DNA of 64,000 nucleotides from Allobogoriella deserti (lineage in GTDB: Bacteria; Actinomycetota; Actinomycetes; Actinomycetales; Actinomycetaceae): positions 310,001 through 374,000 of the forward strand of contig NZ_JBHUEE010000001.1 in the NCBI RefSeq assembly GCF_042680605.1, in the 5' to 3' direction. Position numbers and translations under genes: made by a program. Position 1 is the first letter of the stretch, and every line of letters starts with the position of its first letter. A model generated the notes under the pieces. It was not told the DNA's origin. It saw only the letters and a program-made list of their open reading frames with translations, and ran no database searches. Positions 44,349-54,635 of this stretch are shown here, one piece after another.

Positions 44349-44722
<374 letters not shown>

Positions 44723-44723
<1 letters not shown>

Positions 44724-45193
44724 TGCCGCGCAAGGGCCCAGTCCGGAAGCGTCCGCTGGTCGTCGACCCCGTCTACGGCTCGCCGATCGTGACCCAGCTC
44801 GTCAACCGCGTGCTGCAGGACGGCAAGAAGTCGACCGCCGAGCGCATCGTCTACGGCGCGCTCGAGGGCGTGCGGGACAAGACCCAGTCCGACCCCGCCG
44901 TCGTGCTGAAGCGGGCGCTGGAGAACGTCCGGCCGTCGCTGGAGGTCCGCTCCCGCCGCGTCGGCGGTGCGACGTACCAGGTCCCCGTCGAGGTTCGCCC
45001 GGTGCGGCAGACCACGCTGGCGCTGCGCTGGCTGGTCGACTACTCGCGCACCCGCCGGGAGAAGACCATGACCGAGCGCCTGATGAACGAGATCCTCGAC
45101 GCCTCGAACGGCCTCGGGGCTTCGGTCAAGCGCCGCGAGGACACCCACCGCATGGCCGAGTCCAACCGCGCCTTCGCGCACTACCGCTGGTAG
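44723..45193 (+). CDS. rpsG: 30S ribosomal protein S7
   Basis: 156-residue 16S rRNA-binding protein that organises the small-subunit head. Whole-length match: MPRKGPVRKRPLVVDPVYGS, VGGATYQVPVEVRPVRQTTLA and C-terminal MAESNRAFAHYRW. The start is inside the rpsL stop (TAATG), and GGAGAAGAAG within rpsL serves as ribosome site. Confidence 0.98.
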
Positions 45194-45259
45194 TCCGCCC
45201 CGCCGTCCCCGCCGGGGGCGGCGAGTCCTTCCTGACGAACGAGACGAAGAGAGCCTCAC

Positions 45260-47362
45260 GTGGCACTTGACGTGCTGACCGACCTGACCAAGGTCCGCAA
45301 CATCGGCATCATGGCGCACATCGACGCCGGTAAGACGACCACCACCGAGCGGATCCTGTTCTACACCGGGATCAACTACAAGATCGGTGAGGTCCACGAC
45401 GGCGCCGCCACCATGGACTGGATGGCGCAGGAGCAGGAACGCGGCATCACTATCACCTCGGCCGCGACCACCTGCTTCTGGCGCGACAACCAGATCAACC
45501 TCATCGACACCCCGGGTCACGTCGACTTCACCGTCGAGGTGGAGCGGTCGCTGCGCGTGCTCGACGGCGCGGTCGCCGTCTTCGACGGCAAGGAGGGTGT
45601 GGAGCCGCAGTCGGAGACCGTGTGGCGCCAGGCGGACAAGTACAACGTGCCGCGCATCTGCTTCGTCAACAAGATGGACAAGCTCGGCGCGGACTTCTAC
45701 TACACGATCAAGACCATCGAGGACCGCCTCAAGGCGACGCCGCTGGTCATGCAGCTGCCCATCGGTGCCGAGAACGACTTCCAGGGCGTGGTCGACCTCG
45801 TGACGATGAAGGCGAAGACCTGGCGCGGTGACGTCAAGATGGGCGCCGAGTTCGAGACCGAGGACATCCCGGCGGAGCTTCTCGAGCGTGCGGAGGAGTA
45901 CCGCACCCAGCTCGTCGAGAAGGTCGCCGAGGCCGACGAGGAGCTGCTGGAGAAGTACTTCGGCGGCGAGGAGCTCACCGAGGACGAGATCAAGAAGGGT
46001 GTGCGTGCGCTCGTCGTCTCCGGCGAGGCGTACCCCGTGTTCTGCGGTTCGGCGTTCAAGAACAAGGGCGTCCAGCCGCTGCTCGACGCCGTGGTCGACT
46101 ACCTGCCCTCCCCGCTCGACGTGCCGGCCGTCCAGGGCCACGCCGTCGGCGACGAGGACGAGGTGATCGAGCGCCACGCCGACGAGAAGGAGCCCTTCTC
46201 CGGCCTCGCGTTCAAGGTCGCCACGCACCCGTTCTTCGGCAAGCTCACCTACGTCCGGGTCTACTCGGGCAAGGTCACCCAGGGCGCACAGGTGCTCAAC
46301 TCGACCAAGGGGAAGAAGGAGCGCATCGGGAAGATGTTCCAGATGCACTCCAACAAGGAGAACCCGGTCGAGGACGCCCACGCCGGCCACATCTACGCGT
46401 TCATCGGCCTCAAGGACGTCACCACCGGCGACACGCTGTGCGCCCAGGACTCGCCGGTCATCCTCGAGTCGATGACGTTCCCGGAGCCGGTCATCCACGT
46501 GGCGATCGAGCCCAAGACCAAGGGTGACCAGGAGAAGCTCTCCACGGCGATCCAGAAGCTCGCCGAGGAGGACCCGACCTTCTCCGTCCGCCTGGACGAG
46601 GAGACCGGCCAGACCATCGTCGGGGGTATGGGCGAGCTCATGCTCGACATCCTCGTGGACCGCATGAAGCGCGAGTTCAAGGTCGAGGCCAACGTCGGTG
46701 CTCCGCAGGTCGCCTATCGGGAGACCATCCGCCGCACGGTGGAGAAGGTGGAGTACACCCACAAGAAGCAGACCGGTGGCTCCGGCCAGTTCGCGAAGGT
46801 CCAGGTCACCTTCGAGCCGCTCGACACGGCCGAGGGCGAGCTGTACGAGTTCGAGAACAAGGTCACCGGTGGCCGCATCCCGCGTGAGTACATCCCCAGC
46901 GTGGATGCCGGCATCCAGGACGCGCTCCAGAACGGTGTCGTCGCCGGCTACCCGATGGTGGGCGTCAAGGCCATCCTGCTGGACGGCCAGTACCACGAGG
47001 TGGACTCGTCCGAGATGGCCTTCAAGGTCGCCGGCTCGATGGTCGTCCGCGAAGGCATCAAGCGTGCCGACCCGGCGCTGCTCGAGCCGATGATGGACGT
47101 CGAGGTGCGCACGCCCGAGGAGTACATGGGCGACGTCATCGGCGACCTCAACTCCCGCCGTGGCATGATCCAGTCGATGGAGGACGCGAGCGGCGTCAAG
47201 GTCGTCCGCGCCCTCGTGCCGCTGTCCGAGATGTTCGGGTACGTCGGGGACCTGCGGTCCAGGACCCAGGGCCGCGCCGTCTACACGATGCAGTTCGACA
47301 GCTACGCGGAAGTTCCTCGGAACGTCGCCGAGGAGATCATCAAGAAGACCCGGGGCGAGTGA
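45260..47362 (+). CDS. fusA: Elongation factor G
   Basis: 700-residue GTPase that drives translocation. G1 AHIDAGKTTTTERILFYTG, G3 DTPGHVDFTVEVERSLRVLDG, and G4 FVNKMDKLGADF are all standard. Domains II-V follow, with GGMGELMLDILVDRMKREF in domain III-IV. GTG start after GAAGAGAGCCTCAC. In the str operon, 66 bp after rpsG. Confidence 0.98.
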   Translation: MALDVLTDLTKVRNIGIMAHIDAGKTTTTERILFYTGINYKIGEVHDGAATMDWMAQEQERGITITSAATTCFWRDNQINLIDTPGHVDFTVEVERSLRVLDGAVAVFDGKEGVEPQSETVWRQADKYNVPRICFVNKMDKLGADFYYTIKTIEDRLKATPLVMQLPIGAENDFQGVVDLVTMKAKTWRGDVKMGAEFETEDIPAELLERAEEYRTQLVEKVAEADEELLEKYFGGEELTEDEIKKGVRALVVSGEAYPVFCGSAFKNKGVQPLLDAVVDYLPSPLDVPAVQGHAVGDEDEVIERHADEKEPFSGLAFKVATHPFFGKLTYVRVYSGKVTQGAQVLNSTKGKKERIGKMFQMHSNKENPVEDAHAGHIYAFIGLKDVTTGDTLCAQDSPVILESMTFPEPVIHVAIEPKTKGDQEKLSTAIQKLAEEDPTFSVRLDEETGQTIVGGMGELMLDILVDRMKREFKVEANVGAPQVAYRETIRRTVEKVEYTHKKQTGGSGQFAKVQVTFEPLDTAEGELYEFENKVTGGRIPREYIPSVDAGIQDALQNGVVAGYPMVGVKAILLDGQYHEVDSSEMAFKVAGSMVVREGIKRADPALLEPMMDVEVRTPEEYMGDVIGDLNSRRGMIQSMEDASGVKVVRALVPLSEMFGYVGDLRSRTQGRAVYTMQFDSYAEVPRNVAEEIIKKTRGE

Positions 47363-47404
47363 AGGCCCACAGGTCGACCCTGCAAGACATCCATAACCGA
47401 CCCG

Positions 47405-47410
47405 TAGGAT
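47405..47410 (+). promoter_or_regulatory. -10 box for tuf
   Basis: TAGGAT lies 74 bp before the tuf start in the 121-bp fusA-tuf gap. A weak TGCAAG lies 17 bp further upstream. A separate tuf promoter is common, and this is the best candidate. Confidence 0.45.
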
Positions 47411-47483
47411 CCATTCGCCCCGGCAGGGGCTCCGAGGGCACCTGCCAGAGCTGAGAAACTACCCGAGTCCCAGGAGGACACCA

Positions 47484-48677
47484 GTGGCGAAGGCCAAGTT
47501 CGAGCGGACCAAGCCGCACGTCAACATCGGCACCATCGGTCACGTCGACCACGGCAAGACGACGCTGACTGCCGCGATCTCGAAGGTGCTGCACGACAAG
47601 CTCCCGGAGCTGAATGAGTTCACCCCCTTCGACAAGGTGGACAACGCACCCGAGGAGAAGCAGCGCGGCATCACGATCAACGTCGCGCACGTCGAGTACC
47701 AGACCGAGGCGCGGCACTACGCCCACGTCGACGCTCCCGGGCACGCCGACTACATCAAGAACATGATCACCGGTGCCGCCCAGATGGACGGCGCGATCCT
47801 GGTGGTCGCGGCCACGGACGGCCCGATGGCGCAGACCCGTGAGCACGTCCTCCTGGCCCGCCAGGTCGGCGTGCCGTACCTGCTGGTCGCGCTGAACAAG
47901 GCCGACCTCGTCGAGGACGAGGAGATCCTCGAGCTCGTCGAGATGGAGGTCCGCGAGCTGCTCTCCAGCCAGGAGTTCCCCGGCGACGACGTCCCGGTCA
48001 TCCGGGTCTCGGCGCTGCAGGCGCTCGAGGGCGACGAGAAGTGGGTCAAGTCCATCGAGGAGCTCATGGACGCCGTGGACGCCAACGTCCCGGACCCGCA
48101 GCGCGACATCGACAAGCCGTTCCTCATGCCGATCGAGGACGTCTTCACGATCACCGGCCGCGGCACCGTGGTCACCGGCCGCGTCGAGCGCGGTCAGCTC
48201 AAGGTGAACGAGGAGGTCGAGATCCTCGGCATCAAGGAGCAGAAGCAGACCACCACGGTCACGGGCATCGAGATGTTCCGCAAGCTGCTCGACACCGCGG
48301 ACGCCGGCGAGAACGTCGGCCTGCTGCTGCGCGGCACCAAGCGTGAGGACGTCGAGCGCGGCCAGGTCGTCTGCAAGCCGGGCTCGATCACTCCGCACAC
48401 CAAGTTCGAGGGGCAGGTCTACATCCTCACGAAGGACGAGGGTGGCCGCCACAACCCGTTCTACTCGAACTACCGTCCGCAGTTCTACTTCCGGACCACC
48501 GACGTCACCGGCGTTATCACGCTGCCCGAGGGCACCGAGATGGTCATGCCGGGCGACAACACCGAGATGTCGGTCGAGCTCATCCAGCCGATCGCCATGG
48601 AGGAGGGCCTCGGCTTCGCGATCCGCGAGGGTGGCCGCACCGTCGGTTCCGGCCGCGTCACCAAGATCCTCGAGTGA
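47484..48677 (+). CDS. tuf: Elongation factor Tu
   Basis: 397-residue GTPase that brings aminoacyl-tRNA to the ribosome. GHVDHGKTTLTAAI, DAPGHADYIKNM and ALNKADLVEDEE are the nucleotide-binding motifs. GTG start after CCAGGAGGACACCA, the strongest ribosome site in this section, fitting its high expression. A perfect 13-bp terminator follows. Confidence 0.98.
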   Translation: MAKAKFERTKPHVNIGTIGHVDHGKTTLTAAISKVLHDKLPELNEFTPFDKVDNAPEEKQRGITINVAHVEYQTEARHYAHVDAPGHADYIKNMITGAAQMDGAILVVAATDGPMAQTREHVLLARQVGVPYLLVALNKADLVEDEEILELVEMEVRELLSSQEFPGDDVPVIRVSALQALEGDEKWVKSIEELMDAVDANVPDPQRDIDKPFLMPIEDVFTITGRGTVVTGRVERGQLKVNEEVEILGIKEQKQTTTVTGIEMFRKLLDTADAGENVGLLLRGTKREDVERGQVVCKPGSITPHTKFEGQVYILTKDEGGRHNPFYSNYRPQFYFRTTDVTGVITLPEGTEMVMPGDNTEMSVELIQPIAMEEGLGFAIREGGRTVGSGRVTKILE

Positions 48678-48735
48678 TCTGTCGCCGGGGCTGACCCGGT
48701 AGCCGGCTCCGGCCGGCGGGCGCGCAGGATCACGA

Positions 48736-48763
48736 GGGCCCGGCAGCAGGTGCTGCCGGGCCC
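48736..48763 (+). terminator. Terminator after tuf
   Basis: GGGCCCGGCAGCA and TGCTGCCGGGCCC form a perfect 13-bp inverted repeat with only two bases between, followed by TTGTCGT. It closes the str operon. Confidence 0.88.
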
Positions 48764-49198
48764 TTGTCGTGCCCGGGCCTCGTCGTGCCGGGGCACTGCC
48801 TCGGCACAGGCCGGTGCGCGGCGTCACAGCCCACCCACTCGCGCGCGGCGGCGGGCCGTTGCTAAACTCGTTCCTCGGTTCGCCCCGCGAGCAGGCACGA
48901 GCACGATATTCGTGGCGTCGGTTTCGCCGCGAAAGTCCAGCCGCGTGAGCCATCCCTCATCGGAAGAGGCTCCGCGCGACTGGTCAAGCAGGTGCCCGCT
49001 CTGGCAAACTGGAGCGGTTGCCTGGGGGCAGGCCCCAGCAGTCATGTCGTCCGCAGTGGCCGGGAGGCTCGCGGACAACAGCATCACAACGACCCATCCC
49101 CGCTACGGAAGCTCCGGGTCGGCGCGTGTCGAGTATCGCGACACGCCCGAGCGCGGGGGTCGGACAAGGTAGCGGTACGAGAGAGGTTAGACGACGCC
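48764..49198 (+). promoter_or_regulatory. S10 operon promoter region and leader
   Basis: This 435-bp region has no gene that I can support. Candidate promoters are TAAACT at 48863-48868 (no clear -35) and TGGTCA/CAAACT at 48981-49010 with an 18-bp spacer. Two hairpins follow: CTGGGG/CCCCAG at 49022-49038, and GCGTGTCG/CGACACGC at 49124-49146 with a 7-nt loop. The long structured leader before rpsJ could regulate the 16-kb ribosomal operon, but no known leader class is recognised. Confidence 0.5.
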
Positions 49199-49507
49199 AT
49201 GGCGGGACAGAAGATCCGCATCCGGCTCAAGTCCTACGACCACGAGGTCATCGACAACTCGGCGCGCAAGATCGTCGACACGGTGACCCGCGCTGGTGCG
49301 ACGGTCGTGGGCCCGGTGCCGCTGCCGACGGAGAAGAACGTCTTCACCGTCATCCGTTCACCCCACAAGTACAAGGACAGCCGCGACCACTTCGAGATGC
49401 GCACGCACAAGCGGCTCATCGACATCGTGGACCCGACGCCGAAGGCAGTCGACTCGCTCATGCGCCTCGACTTGCCGGCGGACGTCAACATCGAGATCAA
49501 GCTCTGA
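49199..49507 (+). CDS. rpsJ: 30S ribosomal protein S10
   Basis: 102-residue small-subunit protein that also acts with NusB in antitermination. MAGQKIRIRLKSYDHEVIDNS, GATVVGPVPLPTEKNVFTV and HFEMRTHKRLIDIVDPT match along the full length. First gene of the S10 operon. ATG preceded by GAGAGAGGTTAGACGACGCC, a weak and rather distant ribosome site. Confidence 0.98.
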   Translation: MAGQKIRIRLKSYDHEVIDNSARKIVDTVTRAGATVVGPVPLPTEKNVFTVIRSPHKYKDSRDHFEMRTHKRLIDIVDPTPKAVDSLMRLDLPADVNIEIKL

Positions 49508-49518
49508 GGACACCTGCC

Positions 49519-50187
49519 ATGACTACGACTTCCCAGCAGGCTGCGGGCCGCACCGTCTCGGCGCTGCTCGGCACCAAGCTCGGCATGACCCAGGTCTGGG
49601 ACGACGCCGGCCGGATGGTCCCCGTCACCGTCGTCAAGGTGGGCACCAACGTCGTCACCCAGGTCCGGACCGCCGAGACGGACGGCTACAGCGCCATCCA
49701 GCTCGCCGCCGGCGCCATCGACCCGCGCAAGGTGACTCAGCCGCTCAAGGGCCACTTCGCCAAGGCGGACGTGACGCCCCGGCGCCACGTCGCGGAGGTG
49801 CGCACGCTGGACGCCGCCGAGTACGAGCCGGGCCAGGAGCTGTCCGTGGACATCTTCTCGGCCGGCCAGTTCGTCGACGTCGTCGGCACGACCAAGGGCA
49901 AGGGCACCGCCGGTGTGATGAAGCGGCACGGCTTCGCCGGCGTGGGCGCTTCCCACGGTGCGCACCGCAACCACCGCAAGCCCGGCGCGATCGGCGGCGC
50001 CGCCACCCCGGCGCGCGTCTTCAAGGGCCTGAAGATGGCCGGCCGGATGGGCAACGTCCGCCAGACCACCCAGAACCTCCTCGTCCACGCCGTCGACGCC
50101 GAGCAGGGTCTGCTGCTCATCAAGGGTGCCGTTCCCGGCCCCAAGGGCGGCACGGTCGTGGTCAAGACCGCCGTGAAGGGGGCGTGA
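49519..50187 (+). CDS. rplC: 50S ribosomal protein L3
   Basis: 222-residue protein close to the peptidyl-transferase centre. LLGTKLGMTQVWDDAGRMVPVTVV, the loop KGKGTAGVMKRHGFAGVGASHGAHRNHRKPGAIGGAATPARVFKG and VHAVDAEQGLLLIKGAVPG are standard. ATG 11 bp after rpsJ with GAGGACACC as ribosome site. Confidence 0.97.
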   Translation: MTTTSQQAAGRTVSALLGTKLGMTQVWDDAGRMVPVTVVKVGTNVVTQVRTAETDGYSAIQLAAGAIDPRKVTQPLKGHFAKADVTPRRHVAEVRTLDAAEYEPGQELSVDIFSAGQFVDVVGTTKGKGTAGVMKRHGFAGVGASHGAHRNHRKPGAIGGAATPARVFKGLKMAGRMGNVRQTTQNLLVHAVDAEQGLLLIKGAVPGPKGGTVVVKTAVKGA

Positions 50188-50192
50188 ACCGC

Positions 50193-50882
50193 ATGACGGA
50201 GCAGACTGAGCAGTCGGCGATCTCCGTCGACGTGCTGGACGCCGAGGGCAAGAAGGCCGGTTCCGCCGAGCTGCCCGTGGACGTGTTCGACGCGCAGACG
50301 AACATCCCGCTGATCCACCAGGTCGTCGTCGCGCAGCAGGCGGCGGCACGCCAGGGCACGCACGCCACCAAGACGCGCAGCGGTGTGCGCGGCGGCGGCC
50401 GTAAGCCGTACCGGCAGAAGGGCACCGGACGCGCCCGTCAGGGTTCGACCCGCGCCCCGCAGTTCGCCGGAGGTGCCACCGTCCACGGCCCGCAGCCGCG
50501 TGACTACAGCCAGCGGACCCCGAAGAAGATGAAGGCGGCCGCGCTGCGTGGCGCCCTCTCGGACCGGGCCCGCGCCGGCCGCGTGCACGTGGTCTCCGAG
50601 CTCGTCTCCGGCGAGGCCCCGAAGACCAAGAGTGCGCTCGCCGCACTGCGCAACGTCGTCGGGGACCGCACCGCCGTCGTGGTCGTCGAGCGTGACGACG
50701 AGAAGACCATGCTGAGCCTGCGGAACGTGCCGAGCGTGCACCTGCTCTGGGCCGACCAGCTCAACACCTACGACGTCCTCGTCAACGACGACGTCGTGTT
50801 CACCTCCGGCGCGCTGGAGACGTTCCTCGCGGGACCGAAGGCCGCGCCGGGCGCGGAGTCTGCCCAGGAGGAGGAGAAGTGA
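50193..50882 (+). CDS. rplD: 50S ribosomal protein L4
   Basis: 229-residue protein of the peptide exit tunnel. GVRGGGRKPYRQKGTGRARQGSTRAPQFAGGATVHGP is the tunnel loop. ATG at 50193 is placed 11 nt after AAGGGGG; GTG at 50184, overlapping the rplC stop, would add three residues and cannot be excluded. Stop overlaps rplW by 4 bp. Confidence 0.96.
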   Translation: MTEQTEQSAISVDVLDAEGKKAGSAELPVDVFDAQTNIPLIHQVVVAQQAAARQGTHATKTRSGVRGGGRKPYRQKGTGRARQGSTRAPQFAGGATVHGPQPRDYSQRTPKKMKAAALRGALSDRARAGRVHVVSELVSGEAPKTKSALAALRNVVGDRTAVVVVERDDEKTMLSLRNVPSVHLLWADQLNTYDVLVNDDVVFTSGALETFLAGPKAAPGAESAQEEEK

Positions 50883-51184
50883 GCGTCGAGGCGTCCAAGA
50901 ACCCCCGCGACATCATCATCAAGCCGATCGTCTCGGAGAAGAGCTACTACCTGATCGACGAGGGCAAGTACACCTTCGAGGTCGACCCGCGCTCGAACAA
51001 GACCGAGATCAAGAACGCCGTTGAGAAGATCTTCGACGTCAAGGTGGCCTCGGTGAACACCGCGAACCGTCCGGGCAAGTCCCGCCGCACGCGGTTCGGC
51101 ATCGGCAAGCGCAAGGACACCAAGCGCGCGATCGTCACGCTGCGCGAGGGCTCCATCGACATCTTCGGCGAGGTCTCCGGCTGA
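50879..51184 (+). CDS. rplW: 50S ribosomal protein L23
   Basis: 101-residue protein at the tunnel exit, where it docks signal recognition particle and trigger factor. DIIIKPIVSEKSYYLIDEGKYTFEV and the C-terminal RTRFGIGKRKDTKRAIVTL are conserved. GTG overlaps the rplD stop; GAGGAGGAGAA inside rplD is the ribosome site. Confidence 0.97.
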   Translation: MSVEASKNPRDIIIKPIVSEKSYYLIDEGKYTFEVDPRSNKTEIKNAVEKIFDVKVASVNTANRPGKSRRTRFGIGKRKDTKRAIVTLREGSIDIFGEVSG

Positions 51185-51214
51185 CGCCGGTGAACCGGAA
51201 GAGGGATCTGATCC

Positions 51215-52051
<837 letters not shown>

Positions 52052-52059
52052 GGAGAGTC

Positions 52060-52341
52060 ATGCCGCGCAGTCTGAAGAAGGGCCCCTTCGTCGACGACCA
52101 CCTCCAGAAGAAGGTGGACGCCCAGAACGAGCAGGGGACCAAGAACGTCATCAAGACCTGGTCCCGCCGGTCGGTCATCACGCCCGACTTCCTGGGCCAC
52201 ACCTTCGCGGTGCACGACGGCCGCAAGCACGTGCCGGTCTTCGTCACCGAGGCGATGGTCGGCCACAAGCTGGGGGAGTTCGCCCCCACCCGCACCTTTC
52301 GCGGGCACGACAAGGACGACCGCAAGGCCCGCCGCCGCTGA
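52060..52341 (+). CDS. rpsS: 30S ribosomal protein S19
   Basis: 93-residue head protein. MPRSLKKGPFVDDHLQKKVD, WSRRSVITPDFLGHTFAVHDGRKHVPV and VGHKLGEFAPTRTFRGH identify it. Begins 8 bp after rplB with GAGGAGAGTC as ribosome site. Confidence 0.98.
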   Translation: MPRSLKKGPFVDDHLQKKVDAQNEQGTKNVIKTWSRRSVITPDFLGHTFAVHDGRKHVPVFVTEAMVGHKLGEFAPTRTFRGHDKDDRKARRR

Positions 52342-52376
52342 GGCGCGCGCACCGAACCGAGAAGTAAGGCAGGAAC

Positions 52377-52769
52377 ATGGAAGCCAAGGCGCAGGCGCGA
52401 TTTGTGCGCGTCACGCCCATGAAGGCACGCCGCATCGTGGACCTCGTCCGCGGTCAGCGGGCCGAGGAGGCCGTCTCCGTGCTGCGGTTCGCCCCGCAGG
52501 CGGCGGCCGAACCGGTCCGCAAGGTCGTGGAGTCCGCCGTCGCCAACGCCCGCGTGAAGGCCGACCAGGCCGGCGAGGCGTTCGACGAGTCCGCGCTCGT
52601 GGTGCTGGAGGCGTACGTCGACGAAGGCCCCACCCTCAAGCGGTTCCGTCCGCGTGCCCAGGGCCGGGCCAGCCGCATCCTCAAGCGCACCAGCCACATC
52701 ACCGTCGTCGTCGGTGAGCCCGACAACGCGGCCCTGCAGGCCGCCGGAACGAAGGGGAGGGCCCGGTAA
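52377..52769 (+). CDS. rplV: 50S ribosomal protein L22
   Basis: 130-residue tunnel protein whose beta hairpin lines the exit path. AQARFVRVTPMKARRIVDLVRG and RFRPRAQGRASRILKRTSHITVVV are typical; the hairpin has no macrolide-type insertion or deletion that I can see. Ends with TAATG overlapping rpsC by one base. Confidence 0.97.
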   Translation: MEAKAQARFVRVTPMKARRIVDLVRGQRAEEAVSVLRFAPQAAAEPVRKVVESAVANARVKADQAGEAFDESALVVLEAYVDEGPTLKRFRPRAQGRASRILKRTSHITVVVGEPDNAALQAAGTKGRAR

Positions 52770-53584
52770 TGGGTCAGAAGGTCAACCCGACCGGGTTCCG
52801 GCTCGGTGTCACCACCGATCACCGCTCCCGTTGGTTCGCCGACAGCACCAAGGAGGGACAGCGGTACCGCGACTACGTCCGCGAGGACGTGGCGATCCGG
52901 CGGCTGATGTCCGCCGGTCTCGAGCGGGCCGGGATCTCCAAGGTCGATATCGAGCGCACACGGGACCGCGTGCGCGTGGATCTGCACACCGCGCGTCCGG
53001 GCATCGTCATCGGTCGCCGCGGTGCGGAGGCGGACCGGCTGCGCGGCGAGCTGGAGAAGCTCACCGGCAAGCAGGTTCAGCTGAACATCCTCGAGGTGAA
53101 GAACCCCGAGCTGGACGCTCAGCTGGTCGCCCAGGGCATCGCCGAGCAGCTCGCCAGCCGCGTCTCGTTCCGTCGCGCCATGCGCAAGGGCATGCAGTCC
53201 GCGCAGCGCGCCGGCGCCAAGGGCATCCGGGTGCAGTGCTCCGGCCGCCTCGGCGGCGCGGAGATGTCGCGCTCGGAGTTCTACCGCGAGGGACGCGTCC
53301 CCCTGCACACCCTGCGCGCCAACATCGACTTCGGGTTCTTCGAGGCCCGCACGACCTTCGGCCGGATCGGCGTGAAGGTCTGGATCTACAAGGGTGACGT
53401 GACCGAGAAGGAGTACGCCCGCGAGCAGGCGGACACTCCGTCCCGCGCACCGCGTGGCCGGGGCCGTGGCTCCCGGCGCGGCGGTGAGCGTGGCGGCGAG
53501 TCGCGCCAGCAGGGCGCACCCGCGGAGGCTGCCGGCAGCGCGCCGGCCGCCGAGGCCTCGGCACAGACCGGAACGGAGGCCTGA
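52769..53584 (+). CDS. rpsC: 30S ribosomal protein S3
   Basis: 271-residue protein of the mRNA entry site. The KH domain (GIVIGRRGAEADRLRGEL) and C-terminal domain RAGAKGIRVQCSGRLGGAEMSR are present. The last ~50 residues are an Arg/Gly- then Ala/Glu-rich extension (APRGRGRGSRRGGERGGE and on) seen in several actinobacteria and absent from E. coli. Starts within the rplV stop. Confidence 0.97.
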   Translation: MGQKVNPTGFRLGVTTDHRSRWFADSTKEGQRYRDYVREDVAIRRLMSAGLERAGISKVDIERTRDRVRVDLHTARPGIVIGRRGAEADRLRGELEKLTGKQVQLNILEVKNPELDAQLVAQGIAEQLASRVSFRRAMRKGMQSAQRAGAKGIRVQCSGRLGGAEMSRSEFYREGRVPLHTLRANIDFGFFEARTTFGRIGVKVWIYKGDVTEKEYAREQADTPSRAPRGRGRGSRRGGERGGESRQQGAPAEAAGSAPAAEASAQTGTEA

Positions 53585-53587
53585 GCC

Positions 53588-54007
53588 GTGCTCATCCCCC
53601 GGCGGACCAAGCACCGCAAGCAGCACAAGCCCTCGCGCCGCGGCGTGGCCAAGGGCGGCACCTCGATCAACTTCGGTGACTACGGGATCCAGGCCCTCGA
53701 GGGCTCCTACGTCACCAACCGCCAGATCGAGGCGGCTCGTATCGCGATGACCCGTCACATCAAGCGCGGCGGCAAGGTCTGGATCAACATCTTCCCGGAC
53801 CGGCCGCTGACCAAGAAGCCCGCCGAGACCCGCATGGGTTCCGGCAAGGGCTCGCCCGAGTGGTGGGTCGCCAACGTCAAGCCCGGTCGCGTCATGTTCG
53901 AGCTGGCCGGCGTCGACGAGCGGCTCGCCCGCGAGGCGATGTCCCGTGCGCAGCACAAGCTGCCCATGAAGACCCGATTCGTTGCTCGTGAGGGTGGTGA
54001 AGGCTGA
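53588..54007 (+). CDS. rplP: 50S ribosomal protein L16
   Basis: 139-residue protein near the A-site tRNA elbow. MLIPRRTKHRKQHKPSRRGVAKGGTSINFGDYGIQAL and PAETRMGSGKGSPEWWVANVKPGR are typical. GTG begins 3 bp after rpsC. Stop overlaps the rpmC ATG by one base. Confidence 0.98.
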   Translation: MLIPRRTKHRKQHKPSRRGVAKGGTSINFGDYGIQALEGSYVTNRQIEAARIAMTRHIKRGGKVWINIFPDRPLTKKPAETRMGSGKGSPEWWVANVKPGRVMFELAGVDERLAREAMSRAQHKLPMKTRFVAREGGEG

Positions 54008-54246
54008 TGGCCATCGGAACCAAGGGCCTGGCCCCGTCCGAACTGGACGCGATGGACGACGAGCGCCTCGCTCAGGAGCTCGAGAAGGCCAAGGCCGAGC
54101 TGTTCAACCTGCGGTTCTCCGCGGCCACCGGCCAGCTCGAGGACCACGGGCGCCTCAAGGCTGTGCGTCGCGACATCGCCCGCATCTACACGATCGTGCG
54201 CGAGCGCGAGCTCGGCATCCGTACCGCGCCGAGCAGTCAGGAGTGA
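54007..54246 (+). CDS. rpmC: 50S ribosomal protein L29
   Basis: 79-residue tunnel-exit protein with two helices: SELDAMDDERLAQELEKAKAELFNLRFS and LEDHGRLKAVRRDIARIYTIVRERE. ATG overlaps the rplP stop by one base; rpsQ follows 7 bp on. Confidence 0.97.
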   Translation: MAIGTKGLAPSELDAMDDERLAQELEKAKAELFNLRFSAATGQLEDHGRLKAVRRDIARIYTIVRERELGIRTAPSSQE

Positions 54247-54253
54247 GGAACCA

Positions 54254-54550
54254 GTGAGCGAGAACGCAACGGTCGACGGCGCTGAGGCGACCGCGACCCA
54301 GCGGAACTTCCGCAAGACGCGTCGCGGCTACGTCGTGAGCGACAAGATGGACAAGACCGTGGTGGTCGAGGTCGAGGACCGCGTCAAGCACGCGCTCTAC
54401 GGCAAGGTCATCCGGCGGACCCAGCGGGTCAAGGCTCACGACGAGTCGAACGAGGTCGGGGTCGGCGACCTCGTCCTCCTCATGGAGACCCGGCCCCTCT
54501 CGGCCACCAAGCGCTACCGCGTGGTGGAGATCCTCGAGAAGGCCAAGTAA
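54254..54550 (+). CDS. rpsQ: 30S ribosomal protein S17
   Basis: 98-residue 16S rRNA-binding protein with an OB fold. NFRKTRRGYVVSDKMDKTVVVEVEDRVKHALYGKVI identifies it. A polar N-terminal extension of ~15 residues precedes the core. GTG after GAGGAACCA. It is followed by a 225-bp gap with tandem hairpins before rplN. Confidence 0.97.
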   Translation: MSENATVDGAEATATQRNFRKTRRGYVVSDKMDKTVVVEVEDRVKHALYGKVIRRTQRVKAHDESNEVGVGDLVLLMETRPLSATKRYRVVEILEKAK

Positions 54551-54635
54551 TCCTTCCAGCGGGGTTCGGTTCGTATCGACGGATCGGTCTCGAGATCGAC
54601 TTTCGTTGCGAGCCGGTCGGCCTCTCGGTCGGTTG

